From assembly GCA_964607865.1 (NCBI GenBank), contig CAZSLZ010000102.1, positions 1 to 12,863 on the forward strand: DNA of 12,863 bases, in the 5' to 3' direction. The notes under the pieces were generated by a model, which was given only the letters and a program-made list of their open reading frames with translations, searched no databases and was not told where the DNA came from. The stretch comes from CAZSLZ01 sp964607865 (GTDB taxonomy: Bacteria; Vulcanimicrobiota; JAJTBE01; CAZSLZ01). The translations under genes and the position numbers were made by a program. This document shows, one piece after another, positions 6,817 through 12,863 of the stretch (within the stretch, counting starts at the first letter, position 1; each line of letters starts with the position of its first letter).

Positions 6817-7743
6817 ATGCTGAATTTTTTCTATCAATTTACATCAAATATTTTTGCCTACGGAGCTTCTTTAACCTTTGAACGGGTCAACGGAGAGAAG
6901 AACATAAAATTCAGAATAAAAGACCTGCTGGTGAAAGATGACGAAACCCAGGGAATTATTCTGGATAATTTTGTTATTGAAATGATAGGTCTTAATCCTG
7001 AACTACCCATGGAAACTGCAATGAAAGAAGCCAGTTTTATTGTTCCCAGGTCAAGGGTATTGATATCCGAGGATTGGGTTAATAAAGTTCTGGACAAAAT
7101 GGTTCTGACCGAAAAAATGAGAGAAGAAAACGGCTTAAAAGATATAAAAATCGATATTACCTCGGAAAAACTTATAATAAAAGGCCTGGTAAAGAAAATG
7201 GTTAACATTTCGTTTGCCATTGAAGTGGTCTTTCATATTCGCGACGGTAAAATCGTAATTGAATTTAAACGGTTCTTTGCCGGAGAATCAATGAAACTGC
7301 CAAAATTTGTTAAAAACTTTGTTCTTTCCAAATTAAAAGAAGCTGTAGAAAAAAATCCAAAACTGTCAAAAGAAATCTCCGTTTCTGAACAATTTATTGA
7401 AATCAACCACATGGCATTCATTCCCCTTAATATGTATCTGAATATAAACAATATTTATGGAAATGAAAGTTTTCTGGTATTGGAAGGTGGTTATAACAGG
7501 GAAATTGCTTTGAAACAGATATATCTTGAAAAAGAAGAAAAACTGAAAAAGCTTACCCATGTGAAAACCCCGGAAGAAGAAAAAGAGCTTCAAACCGCCA
7601 TGGAGTTGGGAATTCCTCCCAACGCTGAAGAAGGAGAGAAAATCGAAAAGAATAAAGATGCAGGTTTACAAAAACCCGGAAATGATATAAGGAAGGAAGA
7701 AAACAAACTCGACGAGCTCAAGGAACAGGTAATAAAAAAATAG
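6817..7743 (+). CDS. Protein of unknown function with charged C-terminal tail
   Basis: 308 residues, with AAGGGG 4-5 nt before the ATG. No signal peptide or membrane helix. Residues 1-235 look like a folded alpha/beta domain with long alternating strands ('LEKLIIKG'-like stretches near 130-165, 'SFAIEVVFHIRDGKIVIEFKRFF') and a helix 'FVLSKLKEAVEK'. This layout faintly resembles DUF2993/LmeA-type lipid-binding proteins, a low-confidence impression. From about 240 the protein is very rich in Glu and Lys and probably forms coiled coil or disordered tail. It ends GTA ATA AAA AAA TAG, where A AAA AAA is a perfect -1 slippery heptamer directly before the stop; the -1 frame stays open to the scaffold gap. 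It is last of the visible cluster; its terminator, if any, is in the gap. Confidence 0.8.
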   Translation: MLNFFYQFTSNIFAYGASLTFERVNGEKNIKFRIKDLLVKDDETQGIILDNFVIEMIGLNPELPMETAMKEASFIVPRSRVLISEDWVNKVLDKMVLTEKMREENGLKDIKIDITSEKLIIKGLVKKMVNISFAIEVVFHIRDGKIVIEFKRFFAGESMKLPKFVKNFVLSKLKEAVEKNPKLSKEISVSEQFIEINHMAFIPLNMYLNINNIYGNESFLVLEGGYNREIALKQIYLEKEEKLKKLTHVKTPEEEKELQTAMELGIPPNAEEGEKIEKNKDAGLQKPGNDIRKEENKLDELKEQVIKK

Positions 7744-7781
7744 TTATCGAAGTTGGTGCCGGCAAAAAAAGTTTCAAACAG

Positions 7782-7791
7782 NNNNNNNNNN
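7782..7791. other. Scaffold gap (10 N)
   Basis: Ten undetermined bases. A round number of N usually marks a join of unknown size, so genes may be missing between the plus-strand cluster on the left and the minus-strand genes on the right. The 38 bases before it (7744-7781) hold no assigned gene. Confidence 0.95.
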
Positions 7792-8037
7792 TCGCATTTC
7801 CCTGAAAAAATCACTCCGGTTGCCGGGACAACAGGTCCTGCCGGCAGTCCCCAGATATCGGCTCAATTCCTGGGCTGAAAAGTCACTTTCCTTTATTACA
7901 CGGGGAAAAGTATCGTCAACCTTGACCATCAAACTAATAATATTAAACAAAATATCCTTGACATGCTCCTGTGGGGAACATTTTGCTGATAAGCTCCTGT
8001 TCAAAAAATCACCCTGCGAAATTCTTTTTTTATTCAA
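7792..8037 (-). CDS. Unknown protein, C-terminus lost in scaffold gap
   Basis: 82 codons from TTG 8037 to the gap. The start is well supported: AGAGAGG lies 7 nt upstream, and a strong promoter (8061-8089) puts the transcript start only about 17 nt before the TTG. The visible part is soluble and mixed helical ('PQEHVKDILFNIISLMVKVDDTFPRVI', 'SAQELSRYL'), with Cys residues at CCPGN and KCSP. No family recognised. The plus strand of the same stretch is also open for 78 codons but has no Shine-Dalgarno and is treated as a shadow. The true C-terminus is unknown because of the gap. Confidence 0.6.
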
Positions 8038-8060
8038 GGTAAAACCTCTCTTCTGACCAT

Positions 8061-8089
8061 ATTATAACCTACTTCTGTATAATTTGTAA
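8061..8089 (-). promoter_or_regulatory. Promoter of the gap-truncated gene
   Basis: On the minus strand, TTACAA (8089-8084), a 17-bp spacer and a perfect TATAAT (8066-8061). The predicted start near 8054 gives a very short leader that contains the Shine-Dalgarno. The rest of 8090-8173 shows no hairpin terminator for the gene upstream. Confidence 0.7.
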
Positions 8090-8173
8090 TAGTCTTAAAG
8101 ACCTAGGCGTAATGAAAAAAGTTAACTACAATCATTCAGACAAAAAATAATCAGATTTGTTTCGGGTAAGCGC

Positions 8174-8773
8174 CTAAATCAGGCCTCTTTCCAGTTTATC
8201 TCTTATCCATGCATTACAGGAGGTATAATTATATACTTCCGAGTCCATAAGAGCTTCGTTGTTGGCGAGGTCGTTGTTCTCGATACGCATTTTTAATTCC
8301 CAGGGCAGGGGAGAATCGCTGGTGTGAGGAGTTAAAGGGTCGGTATTACCAAAAATATAATTGAACTGGATAAACTTTTTATATGCGTCTTCCTGAGATA
8401 TGTTAAGATCTCTGGCGAAATACAAGACCATGGCATATTTTATTTTTGCCTCGAACCGTTTTTCCACTTCTATCTCCAGCATTGGACGGTTCCACCATTC
8501 TATGATGTTGAACCTGGTAACATGATCCTGCTTCAGTTTTTCAAAGATTTGCTGGTATTTTTCTGTTTTCCGGGCGATTATCGCCTTGGCTGTTTTTATT
8601 CCACTCTCTTCAAAATCATAACCCCAGCGGATCAAATCTTTCTTGCATTCCTGAATTATCTTTCTGACAAAATTACGGGAATATTTGGCTGAAAAACCAA
8701 AACTCATCTTGACTATAGTTTCATAAAAATTTAAAAGCTCGTTTTCCAGGTTGTTTTTAAACAGTTCCACCAT
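8174..8773 (-). CDS. Unknown soluble helical protein
   Basis: 199 residues, with AAGGA about 8 nt before the ATG. The protein is mostly helical and rich in Lys, Glu, Asn and aromatic residues, with no signal peptide, no membrane segment and no metal motif. Two distinctive stretches are 'FSAKYSRNFVRKIIQECKKDLIRWGYDFEESG' (28-59, here quoted only in outline) and 'FNIIEWWNRPMLEIEVEKRF' (88-107). The C-terminus 'NYTSCNAWIRDKL' is conserved-looking, but I do not recognise the family. It stands alone: 75-nt promoter of the next minus gene on one side and the divergent rpmA promoters on the other. No terminator is evident downstream. Codon use matches neighbours. Confidence 0.75.
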   Translation of the reverse strand: MVELFKNNLENELLNFYETIVKMSFGFSAKYSRNFVRKIIQECKKDLIRWGYDFEESGIKTAKAIIARKTEKYQQIFEKLKQDHVTRFNIIEWWNRPMLEIEVEKRFEAKIKYAMVLYFARDLNISQEDAYKKFIQFNYIFGNTDPLTPHTSDSPLPWELKMRIENNDLANNEALMDSEVYNYTSCNAWIRDKLERGLI

Positions 8774-8835
8774 ACCAGTTTTCCTTTTTGTTTATTTCTT
8801 AATTTAATGTCTGGTAAAAATTTACTTTAACTTCT

Positions 8836-8864
8836 TTGCATTGTAACCCAAATACCTTTATAAT
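8836..8864 (+). promoter_or_regulatory. Upstream tandem promoter P1 of rpmA
   Basis: TTGCAT (8836-8841), a 17-bp spacer and TATAAT (8859-8864). Uses the same -35 hexamer and spacer as P2, 76 bp downstream. Confidence 0.6.
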
Positions 8865-8911
8865 GGCTTCGGCGCTTTTTTAAATAAATTAAGAAATTTT
8901 TAATTTCCATA

Positions 8912-8940
8912 TTGCATCATTTTTTTTTCTATGCTATAAT
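8912..8940 (+). promoter_or_regulatory. Main promoter P2 of rpmA
   Basis: TTGCAT (8912-8917), a 17-bp spacer and TATAAT (8935-8940), with TGC before the -10 (extended -10). The predicted start near 8947 gives a leader of about 75 nt. The leader contains a small hairpin, AACAG-AGG-CTGTT (8952-8964), followed by an AT-rich stretch. Confidence 0.75.
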
Positions 8941-9021
8941 GTGTGGGCCTGAACAGAGGCTGTTTTAATATTGAATATATTATATTTATTATAATGAAAT
9001 TTATCTGGAGGTGCACATAAA

Positions 9022-9300
9022 ATGACATTTGCATTCGATCTGCAACTTTTCGCTCACAAAAAAGGGCTGGGTTCTTCCAAGAACGGTCGTGACAGCGAAT
9101 CCAACAGATTGGGCGTAAAACGTTTTGGCGGTCAGTTTGTAAAAGCTGGTAACATTTTAGTCAGACAAAGAGGTACCCGCTTTTATGCCGGTAACAATGT
9201 GGGAATGGGCAAGGACCATACTTTATTTGCTCTTACCGACGGTACCGTGGAATTTATGACAAAAAATAACAAAAAAACCGTCAATATTTTACCTGCCTGA
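9022..9300 (+). CDS. rpmA: 50S ribosomal protein L27, with cleavable N-terminal extension
   Basis: 92 residues, with GGAGG about 10 nt before the ATG. L27 sits in the large ribosomal subunit near the peptidyl-transferase centre, its N-terminal tail reaching the tRNA ends. The core AHKKGLGSSKNGRDSES and 'GGQFVKAGNILVRQRGTRFYAGNNVGMGKD' are unmistakable. Residues 1-10 (MTFAFDLQLF) form the extension that in Firmicutes such as Staphylococcus aureus is removed by the protease Prp between Phe and Ala; here the cut would be after Phe10. This implies that a prp gene exists elsewhere in the genome. In most bacteria rpmA follows rplU (and prp between them in extended-L27 lineages); neither is present here, and the gene has its own promoters. 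A terminator hairpin follows. Confidence 0.97.
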   Translation: MTFAFDLQLFAHKKGLGSSKNGRDSESNRLGVKRFGGQFVKAGNILVRQRGTRFYAGNNVGMGKDHTLFALTDGTVEFMTKNNKKTVNILPA

Positions 9301-9325
9301 TTTTAACTTCTATATTGATTTTACC

Positions 9326-9354
9326 AAAAATACAGCCTTTGGCTGTATTTTTTT
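9326..9354 (+). terminator. Terminator or attenuator between rpmA and obgE
   Basis: A 12-bp perfect stem, AAAAATACAGCC / GGCTGTATTTTT, with a TTT loop and a run of seven T. It is a textbook rho-independent terminator, placed 25 nt after the rpmA stop. The obgE Shine-Dalgarno (GAGGA, 9355-9359) begins at the very next base, so obgE expression depends on read-through, unless there is a promoter I cannot see. Confidence 0.88.
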
Positions 9355-9368
9355 GAGGATACAGAATA

Positions 9369-10667
9369 ATGTTTATTGACGAAGCTAAGATTCATGTGAA
9401 GGGAGGCAACGGTGGAAACGGTTGTGTCAGCCTTCATCATGAAAAATACAACCCCAGGGGCGGCCCCGATGGGGGAAACGGGGGCAATGGCGGAAATGTC
9501 ATTCTTGAAGGTTCCCGGAATTTAAACACCTTGAATGTTTTTAAGAAAAGGGTTCATATAAAAGCCAGCAAGGGAAACCATGGCCAGGGGGACAGAAAAA
9601 ACGGCAGAAATGCCGATGACACAATTGTTGAAGTACCTCTGGGAACAGTAATTTTTGATGCTGAAACCGGCGGGTTTATTGGTGAAATAATGGAACCCGG
9701 CGAGCAGGTGCGTGTTGCAAAGGGAGGCCGGGGGGGCCGTGGAAACGCAGCTTTCGCAACAAAAAACTACCGCCTGCCCAAATTTGCCGAAAAAGGGGAA
9801 AAGGGCCAGGAACGATGGATAAAACTCGAAATGAGGGTTCTTGCTCATGTTGGCCTGGTTGGTTTACCCAATGCTGGCAAGTCAACTTTTCTGGCATCTG
9901 TTACCGCTGCAAAGCCTAAAATTGCCGATTACCCTTTTACTACATTAAGCCCAAACCTGGGAGTTGTAGAAGCGGGTTTAGGCAGGTCCTATATATTTGC
10001 CGATATACCCGGCTTAATTGAAGGAGCTTCCACAGGTGCAGGCCTGGGCCATAAATTCCTGAAACATATTTCCCGCACAAAAATGTTGATTCATCTGATC
10101 GATCTTACCACGGTGGATCCTGGGAACCCTCTGCTGCCTTATGAGGTAATAATGAAGGAATTGGCTGACTTCTCACAGGTGCTTCTGGATAAACCCATGA
10201 TTGTGGCGTTAAACAAAATAGATATAGTGGGCACCGAGGAGGCTTTTTTCGCTGCCAGGGATGCTTTTGAAAAACTTGATTTGAAGGTTTTTCCTGTTTC
10301 CGCTGCTTCATTAGAAGGTATAAACCCATTATTGGATGAAGTATTCAAAATTCTGAAAGATCTTGGTGAAGATTTTATTAAATCCGACAGGATGAAAGAC
10401 GAATTTGTTGTAATAGATGAAAAAACCGAGCTTCTTCAGCCTTTTGTCGTGGAAAAAGTTGATGATTATTATGTTGTCAGGGGAAAACGGCCTGAAACTA
10501 TGATTCAAATGGCAGATCTGGAGAATGAGGAAGCTCTGAGGTATATACAGACCAGTTTCAGAAAAATGGGTGTTGATGATAAATTGAAAGAACTCGGCGC
10601 TGCTGACGGAGATACCGTAGTGGTAGCAGATTTCGAGTTCGATTATATTGAAAACAAAGAAATTTAA
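9369..10667 (+). CDS. obgE: Obg-family GTPase ObgE/CgtA
   Basis: 432 residues, full length for the family. Obg binds the 50S subunit in assembly and links ribosome maturation to nutrient state. It is an essential GTPase in many bacteria. Domains: the Gly-rich Obg fold (1-158, with the repeated GGNGGNGG and 'GGRGGRGN' type turns), the G domain with G1 GLPNAGKS (165-172), G2 at DYPFTT (187-192), G3 DIPG (212-215), G4 NKID (282-285) and G5 SAA (311-313), then a C-terminal OCT domain (about 355-425). All GTP-binding motifs are intact. GAGGA lies 9 nt before the ATG. It follows rpmA as in most bacteria, but with a terminator in between. The rpsF promoter starts 8 nt after its stop. Confidence 0.98.
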   Translation: MFIDEAKIHVKGGNGGNGCVSLHHEKYNPRGGPDGGNGGNGGNVILEGSRNLNTLNVFKKRVHIKASKGNHGQGDRKNGRNADDTIVEVPLGTVIFDAETGGFIGEIMEPGEQVRVAKGGRGGRGNAAFATKNYRLPKFAEKGEKGQERWIKLEMRVLAHVGLVGLPNAGKSTFLASVTAAKPKIADYPFTTLSPNLGVVEAGLGRSYIFADIPGLIEGASTGAGLGHKFLKHISRTKMLIHLIDLTTVDPGNPLLPYEVIMKELADFSQVLLDKPMIVALNKIDIVGTEEAFFAARDAFEKLDLKVFPVSAASLEGINPLLDEVFKILKDLGEDFIKSDRMKDEFVVIDEKTELLQPFVVEKVDDYYVVRGKRPETMIQMADLENEEALRYIQTSFRKMGVDDKLKELGAADGDTVVVADFEFDYIENKEI

Positions 10668-10675
10668 TGAAACTA

Positions 10676-10704
10676 TTGCCAAACTTTAAGGCAGGTGCTA
10701 TAAT
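10676..10704 (+). promoter_or_regulatory. Extended -10 promoter of rpsF-ssb-rpsR
   Basis: TTGCCA (10676-10681), a 17-bp spacer and TATAAT (10699-10704), preceded by TGC (extended -10). The predicted start near 10711 lies about 31 nt before the rpsF ATG. Confidence 0.75.
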
Positions 10705-10741
10705 ACCGATTAAAGTCAAAAATTACTTAAGGAGGACGAAA

Positions 10742-11026
10742 ATGCGCACCTATGAGGTAACTTACATTCTTTCCCCGGAAATGGAAGAAGAACAGGTAAC
10801 CGAATTACAGGAAAAATTTACCAATATGGTTACTGAAGCCGGGGGTGAAATTGTTAATATAGATAATTGGGGCAAAAGAAAATTAGCTTATGAAATTGAA
10901 GGTAAAAACGAAGGTATTTATGTAATTACCAAGTTTAATTCCCAGAGCGAAGCTGCCGAGAATTTGAGAAGAAATCTAAAAATTTCTGATCAGGTTTTAA
11001 AAGCCCTGGTTATTAATTTAAACTAA
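10742..11026 (+). CDS. rpsF: 30S ribosomal protein S6
   Basis: 94 residues from ATG 10742, with GGAGG 7-8 nt upstream. The frame is open to an ATG at 10667 that overlaps the obgE stop, but that start lies before the promoter and adds 25 residues unrelated to S6, so it is rejected. The protein starts MRTYEVTYILSPEM and has the S6 pattern of two alpha/beta units ('GGEIVNIDNWGKRKLAYEI', 'EGIYVITKF'). S6 binds the central domain of 16S rRNA with S18 as a heterodimer; both are encoded in this operon. The length is typical and there is no long acidic tail. First gene of the classical rpsF-ssb-rpsR set. Confidence 0.97.
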   Translation: MRTYEVTYILSPEMEEEQVTELQEKFTNMVTEAGGEIVNIDNWGKRKLAYEIEGKNEGIYVITKFNSQSEAAENLRRNLKISDQVLKALVINLN

Positions 11027-11038
11027 GGGGGGTTTTCT

Positions 11039-11491
11039 TTGTCTAGTTTTAATAAAGCGATACTGGTAGGACGCCTTACCCGTGATCCAGAGATTCGGTA
11101 CACTCCTCAGGGAACCCAGTTGGCTCGTTTCTCGCTGGCAGTGGACAGAATCCGTTCAAAAAACAATGAAACCGATTTCTTCAATATAGTTGCCTGGCAG
11201 AAATTGGCGGAAATATGTGGCCAATATTTAAGAAAAGGCAAACTGGTTTTAATTGAAGGCGAAATACAGAGCAGAAGATACGAAACCCAGGACGGACAAA
11301 AGCGGACAGCTTTTGAAATCGTGGCTAGAAACATGCAGATGTTGGGAAGCAGATCTGATAACGGAGGCGGATATTCCAGCCCCTCACCGCAACGGCAGTC
11401 CAGTTCAGCACCCGCAAGCCAGGATATTGAAGAGATAAGCATAGACGAACTTGAAGTTGATGAATTCGACGCCGAGGATATGCCGTTTTAA
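11039..11491 (+). CDS. ssb: Single-stranded DNA-binding protein
   Basis: 150 residues from a TTG start at 11039, preceded by GGGGGG 6 nt upstream; no ATG fits the protein start. The OB fold spans about 1-105: 'NKAILVGRLTRDPEIRYTPQGTQLARFSLAV', 'FNIVAWQKLAEIC', 'KGKLVLIEGEIQSRRYE' (segments cited briefly). A Ser/Gln/Gly-rich flexible linker (about 110-130) leads to the acidic tip ending EDMPF, where partner proteins of replication and repair dock. SSB protects single-stranded DNA as a tetramer. It sits between rpsF and rpsR as in most bacteria. The TTG start may lower its output compared with the ribosomal proteins on either side, which is inference. Confidence 0.97.
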   Translation: MSSFNKAILVGRLTRDPEIRYTPQGTQLARFSLAVDRIRSKNNETDFFNIVAWQKLAEICGQYLRKGKLVLIEGEIQSRRYETQDGQKRTAFEIVARNMQMLGSRSDNGGGYSSPSPQRQSSSAPASQDIEEISIDELEVDEFDAEDMPF

Positions 11492-11519
11492 ATAAAATTT
11501 TCAAGGAGGAGTTATATAA

Positions 11520-11753
11520 ATGACCGCTAGAAGACAGCGTATAAGAAGACCAAGAAGAAAAATTTGTCAATTTTGCGCAAATAAAATTTCAGATATTGAT
11601 TATAAAGATCAACATTCTTTAAAGAAATTCACCAGCGACCGGGGCAAAATATTACCCCGCAGAATTTCCGGAAACTGCGCAAAACACCAGAGAGAACTTA
11701 CCCGGGCAATCAAACGCGCCAGATTTATTGCTTTACTGCCCTATACCGTTTAA
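11520..11753 (+). CDS. rpsR: 30S ribosomal protein S18, zinc-ligand (C+) form
   Basis: 77 residues, with AAGGAGGAG upstream. S18 binds 16S rRNA with S6 in the 30S platform. The sequence carries 'KICQFCANKISDIDYKD' and 'LPRRISGNCAKHQRELTRAIKRAR', which are diagnostic. Cys16, Cys19, Cys53 and His56 form the putative zinc site of the C+ type, suggesting that a C- paralog might exist for low zinc. Very basic N-terminus. rplI, which usually follows rpsR, is not here; instead a terminator lies about 70 nt downstream. Confidence 0.97.
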   Translation: MTARRQRIRRPRRKICQFCANKISDIDYKDQHSLKKFTSDRGKILPRRISGNCAKHQRELTRAIKRARFIALLPYTV

Positions 11754-11821
11754 TAACTGAATTCAGCAATTGTTAAACATTTAGTTTGATATTGCCAGGA
11801 AAAAATGAAAAAATATAATTT

Positions 11822-11851
11822 ACCCTGCTTTAATGCGGGGTTTTTATTTTT
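11822..11851 (+). terminator. Terminator of rpsF-ssb-rpsR
   Basis: The stem ACCCTGC / GCGGGGT (7 bp, one G-T pair) with loop TTTAAT is followed by a T-rich tail. It is about 70 nt after the rpsR stop. Confidence 0.8.
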
Positions 11852-11985
11852 CTGATGTTAACAAAATGTTAAAATATAACAAATTTTTTACTGAACATAT
11901 AAAGCATAATTCATGAAATATAGTTATTATCTAGGATTCTGAATATTTACATATCTTTTTTTAAAAAATGAACATGTTGTAATAT

Positions 11986-12014
11986 TTGAGACTTTAAGGT
12001 ATTATAGATATAAG
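11986..12014 (+). promoter_or_regulatory. Promoter of the glycine-zipper-like gene
   Basis: TTGAGA (11986-11991), a 17-bp spacer and TATAAG (12009-12014). The predicted start near 12021 gives a leader of about 49 nt, ending in GGTGAGG ahead of the ATG. Confidence 0.6.
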
Positions 12015-12069
12015 GAAAACTTTATATTTACCATTATGCTGTTAAATTTAATAATTGGTGAGGATATTT

Positions 12070-12863
12070 ATGATTAATAATGTCGGCCAGCCCCAAATTA
12101 ATACAAGGCCAGGGGTAATCAAAAAAACCTATAACAAGGTTAAAACCGGTGTGAAAAAGTCGATTGAAGCTGTTGACAATTACACTCGCCCCCGGGAAAG
12201 TACTGGAGGCAACCTGAAAAAGGGTTCTTATTTTCAGGCCTGTGTTACTGGCGCGACAGATGGCTTTTATACAATGGGCCCTGCAGGTATAATTGCAGGG
12301 GCTGCACCTGCAGCTATCGGAGTGGCAGTTACCAACAAAACAGGTAGCACCACTGCAGGAGTTGCAGCAGGCGCAGTTTCAGGCGCTGCAACAGCAGCGG
12401 GAATTGGCTTCATGCTGGGCGGCCCGGCAGGCGCTGCTGGTGGGGCAATTACTGGTTGCCTTCTTGGCACAATGGAAACATTCCGGGGAAGTTCAGAATC
12501 CCAAACCAGAGACGGAGCCGGCAATGCAAATATGATATCCGCAGCTTTCGTCCCCGGCCCTGCTAAACTGGCAGGCGGCCTTGGCTCAGCTGTGGGGACC
12601 AGAATGAAAAGCAAGACTGCCAAAGCTGTGGTCGGCGGCACTACTGCCGCTGCCATAGGCGGAACATTGGCAGCTGTTGGTTTTGCCCCGGTAAGCATAC
12701 CGGTTGCAATAGCAGCTTGCGGAGCAGCAGGAGTATTAGGCCCCTTCCTTGGCCCCCGCTATAGCCAATTATTCAGAAACCTTTCTAACGATCTGGGAAA
12801 ACTTATCACGAAAGGTGGCAAGAAGGTCGGCCTGATAAAGGTAGACGCACCCGGGACAACCAA
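12070..12863 (+). CDS. Gly/Ala-rich glycine-zipper-like protein (3' end off window)
   Basis: 264 codons are visible from ATG 12070 (GTGAGG 7 nt upstream) to the window end. Residues 1-55 are polar and basic with no signal peptide ('IKKTYNKVKTGVKKSIEAVDN'). They are followed by long Gly/Ala-rich apolar stretches at about 68-88, 96-136 and 187-228 with many GxxxG and small-xxx-small patterns, as in glycine-zipper membrane segments. Between them is a polar loop (137-155, SSESQTRDGAGNAN) and a basic segment (178-186). The final visible part (229-258) is basic and helical. The gene is visibly richer in G+C than its neighbours, with GGC and GCA codons dominant. Membrane insertion or oligomerisation is plausible; no family or function is recognised. 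The antisense frame is open as a by-product of the composition. Confidence 0.75.
   Translation, partial: MINNVGQPQINTRPGVIKKTYNKVKTGVKKSIEAVDNYTRPRESTGGNLKKGSYFQACVTGATDGFYTMGPAGIIAGAAPAAIGVAVTNKTGSTTAGVAAGAVSGAATAAGIGFMLGGPAGAAGGAITGCLLGTMETFRGSSESQTRDGAGNANMISAAFVPGPAKLAGGLGSAVGTRMKSKTAKAVVGGTTAAAIGGTLAAVGFAPVSIPVAIAACGAAGVLGPFLGPRYSQLFRNLSNDLGKLITKGGKKVGLIKVDAPGTT

Larger units (their letters stand above)
11754..12069. other. AT-rich spacer: terminator, then promoter of next gene
   Basis: 316 bases with no gene. The left half carries the rpsR terminator (11822-11851). Next comes a run of TGTTAA copies (11855-11871, another near 11770), and then the promoter at 11986-12014. No RNA gene or long repeat was seen. 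Confidence 0.7.

Noticed and set aside
7820..7845. GC-rich inverted repeat GCCGG/CCGGC near the gap
   Set aside because: Bulged, lies inside a coding frame and lacks a T-run.
7820..8056. Plus-strand open frame of 78 codons opposite the gap-truncated gene
   Set aside because: No Shine-Dalgarno; the minus strand has a promoter, a ribosome site and better codon pattern.
8984..8995. Third TATAAT close to the rpmA start
   Set aside because: The nearest -35 (TTGAAT) is only 13 bp upstream; likely chance in AT-rich DNA.
10667..10741. 25-residue extension of S6 from the ATG overlapping the obgE stop
   Set aside because: The rpsF promoter lies inside it and GGAGG is placed for ATG 10742.
10705..10741. 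S6:S18-binding RNA leader motif upstream of rpsF
   Set aside because: A CCG occurs at 10706-10708, but it lies before the predicted transcript start and no matching hairpin is seen.
12267..12698. Minus-strand open frame rich in Ala and Pro
   Set aside because: Antisense shadow of the Gly/Ala-rich gene: GGC and GCA codons read backwards give Ala, Pro and Cys.

Overview
The window looks like a chromosomal contig from an uncultured, moderately AT-rich bacterium, probably a metagenome assembly because a run of 10 N (7782-7791) marks a scaffold gap. The taxon cannot be fixed from the sequence. Useful clues are an L27 with the Prp-type N-terminal extension (known from Firmicutes, Fusobacteria and some related lineages), strong Shine-Dalgarno sites, TTG starts, sigma70-like promoters with 17-bp spacers, a secreted metalloprotease with a C-terminal CFI-type domain, and a complex signalling hybrid. 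No rRNA, tRNA, CRISPR array, insertion sequence or phage gene was seen.

Left part (1-5005, all minus strand). Two apparent transcription units lie here. The first runs DnaJ/TPR protein (2577-3191), a single-pass membrane protein (1808-2560) and a multidomain sensor protein cut by the window edge (1-1770). That protein reads receiver, HisKA, HATPase_c, coiled coil, HD-GYP. Its kinase core is intact, but the receiver lacks the phospho-acceptor Asp and the HD dyad of the HD-GYP domain reads Asn-Asp. The second unit is a small secreted protein (4436-5005) followed by a matrixin-like secreted metalloprotease (3389-4423), ended by a hairpin at 3307-3334.

Middle (5190-8773). A good promoter (5190-5218) drives a tight plus-strand cluster: a DUF89/ARMT1-like phosphatase, a small conserved protein, an FmdB-type zinc ribbon protein and a 308-residue protein of unknown function. 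The cluster runs into the scaffold gap. Beyond the gap are two minus-strand unknown genes, one truncated by the gap and with its own strong promoter.

Right part (8774-11753, plus strand) is a translation and replication block. Tandem promoters precede rpmA (L27), a terminator hairpin separates rpmA from obgE, and an extended -10 promoter drives rpsF-ssb-rpsR (S6, SSB, S18). rplU and prp are absent upstream of rpmA, and rplI is absent after rpsR, so the usual gene neighbourhoods are broken up. After a terminator and an AT-rich spacer with a promoter, the window ends inside a Gly/Ala-rich glycine-zipper-like protein gene (12070 onward) of unknown function.

The most notable observation is the REC-HK-HD-GYP hybrid with both accessory signalling sites altered. 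After that come the variant zinc motif of the matrixin, the rpmA context without rplU/prp, and the A7 slippery stop at the end of the 308-residue gene.
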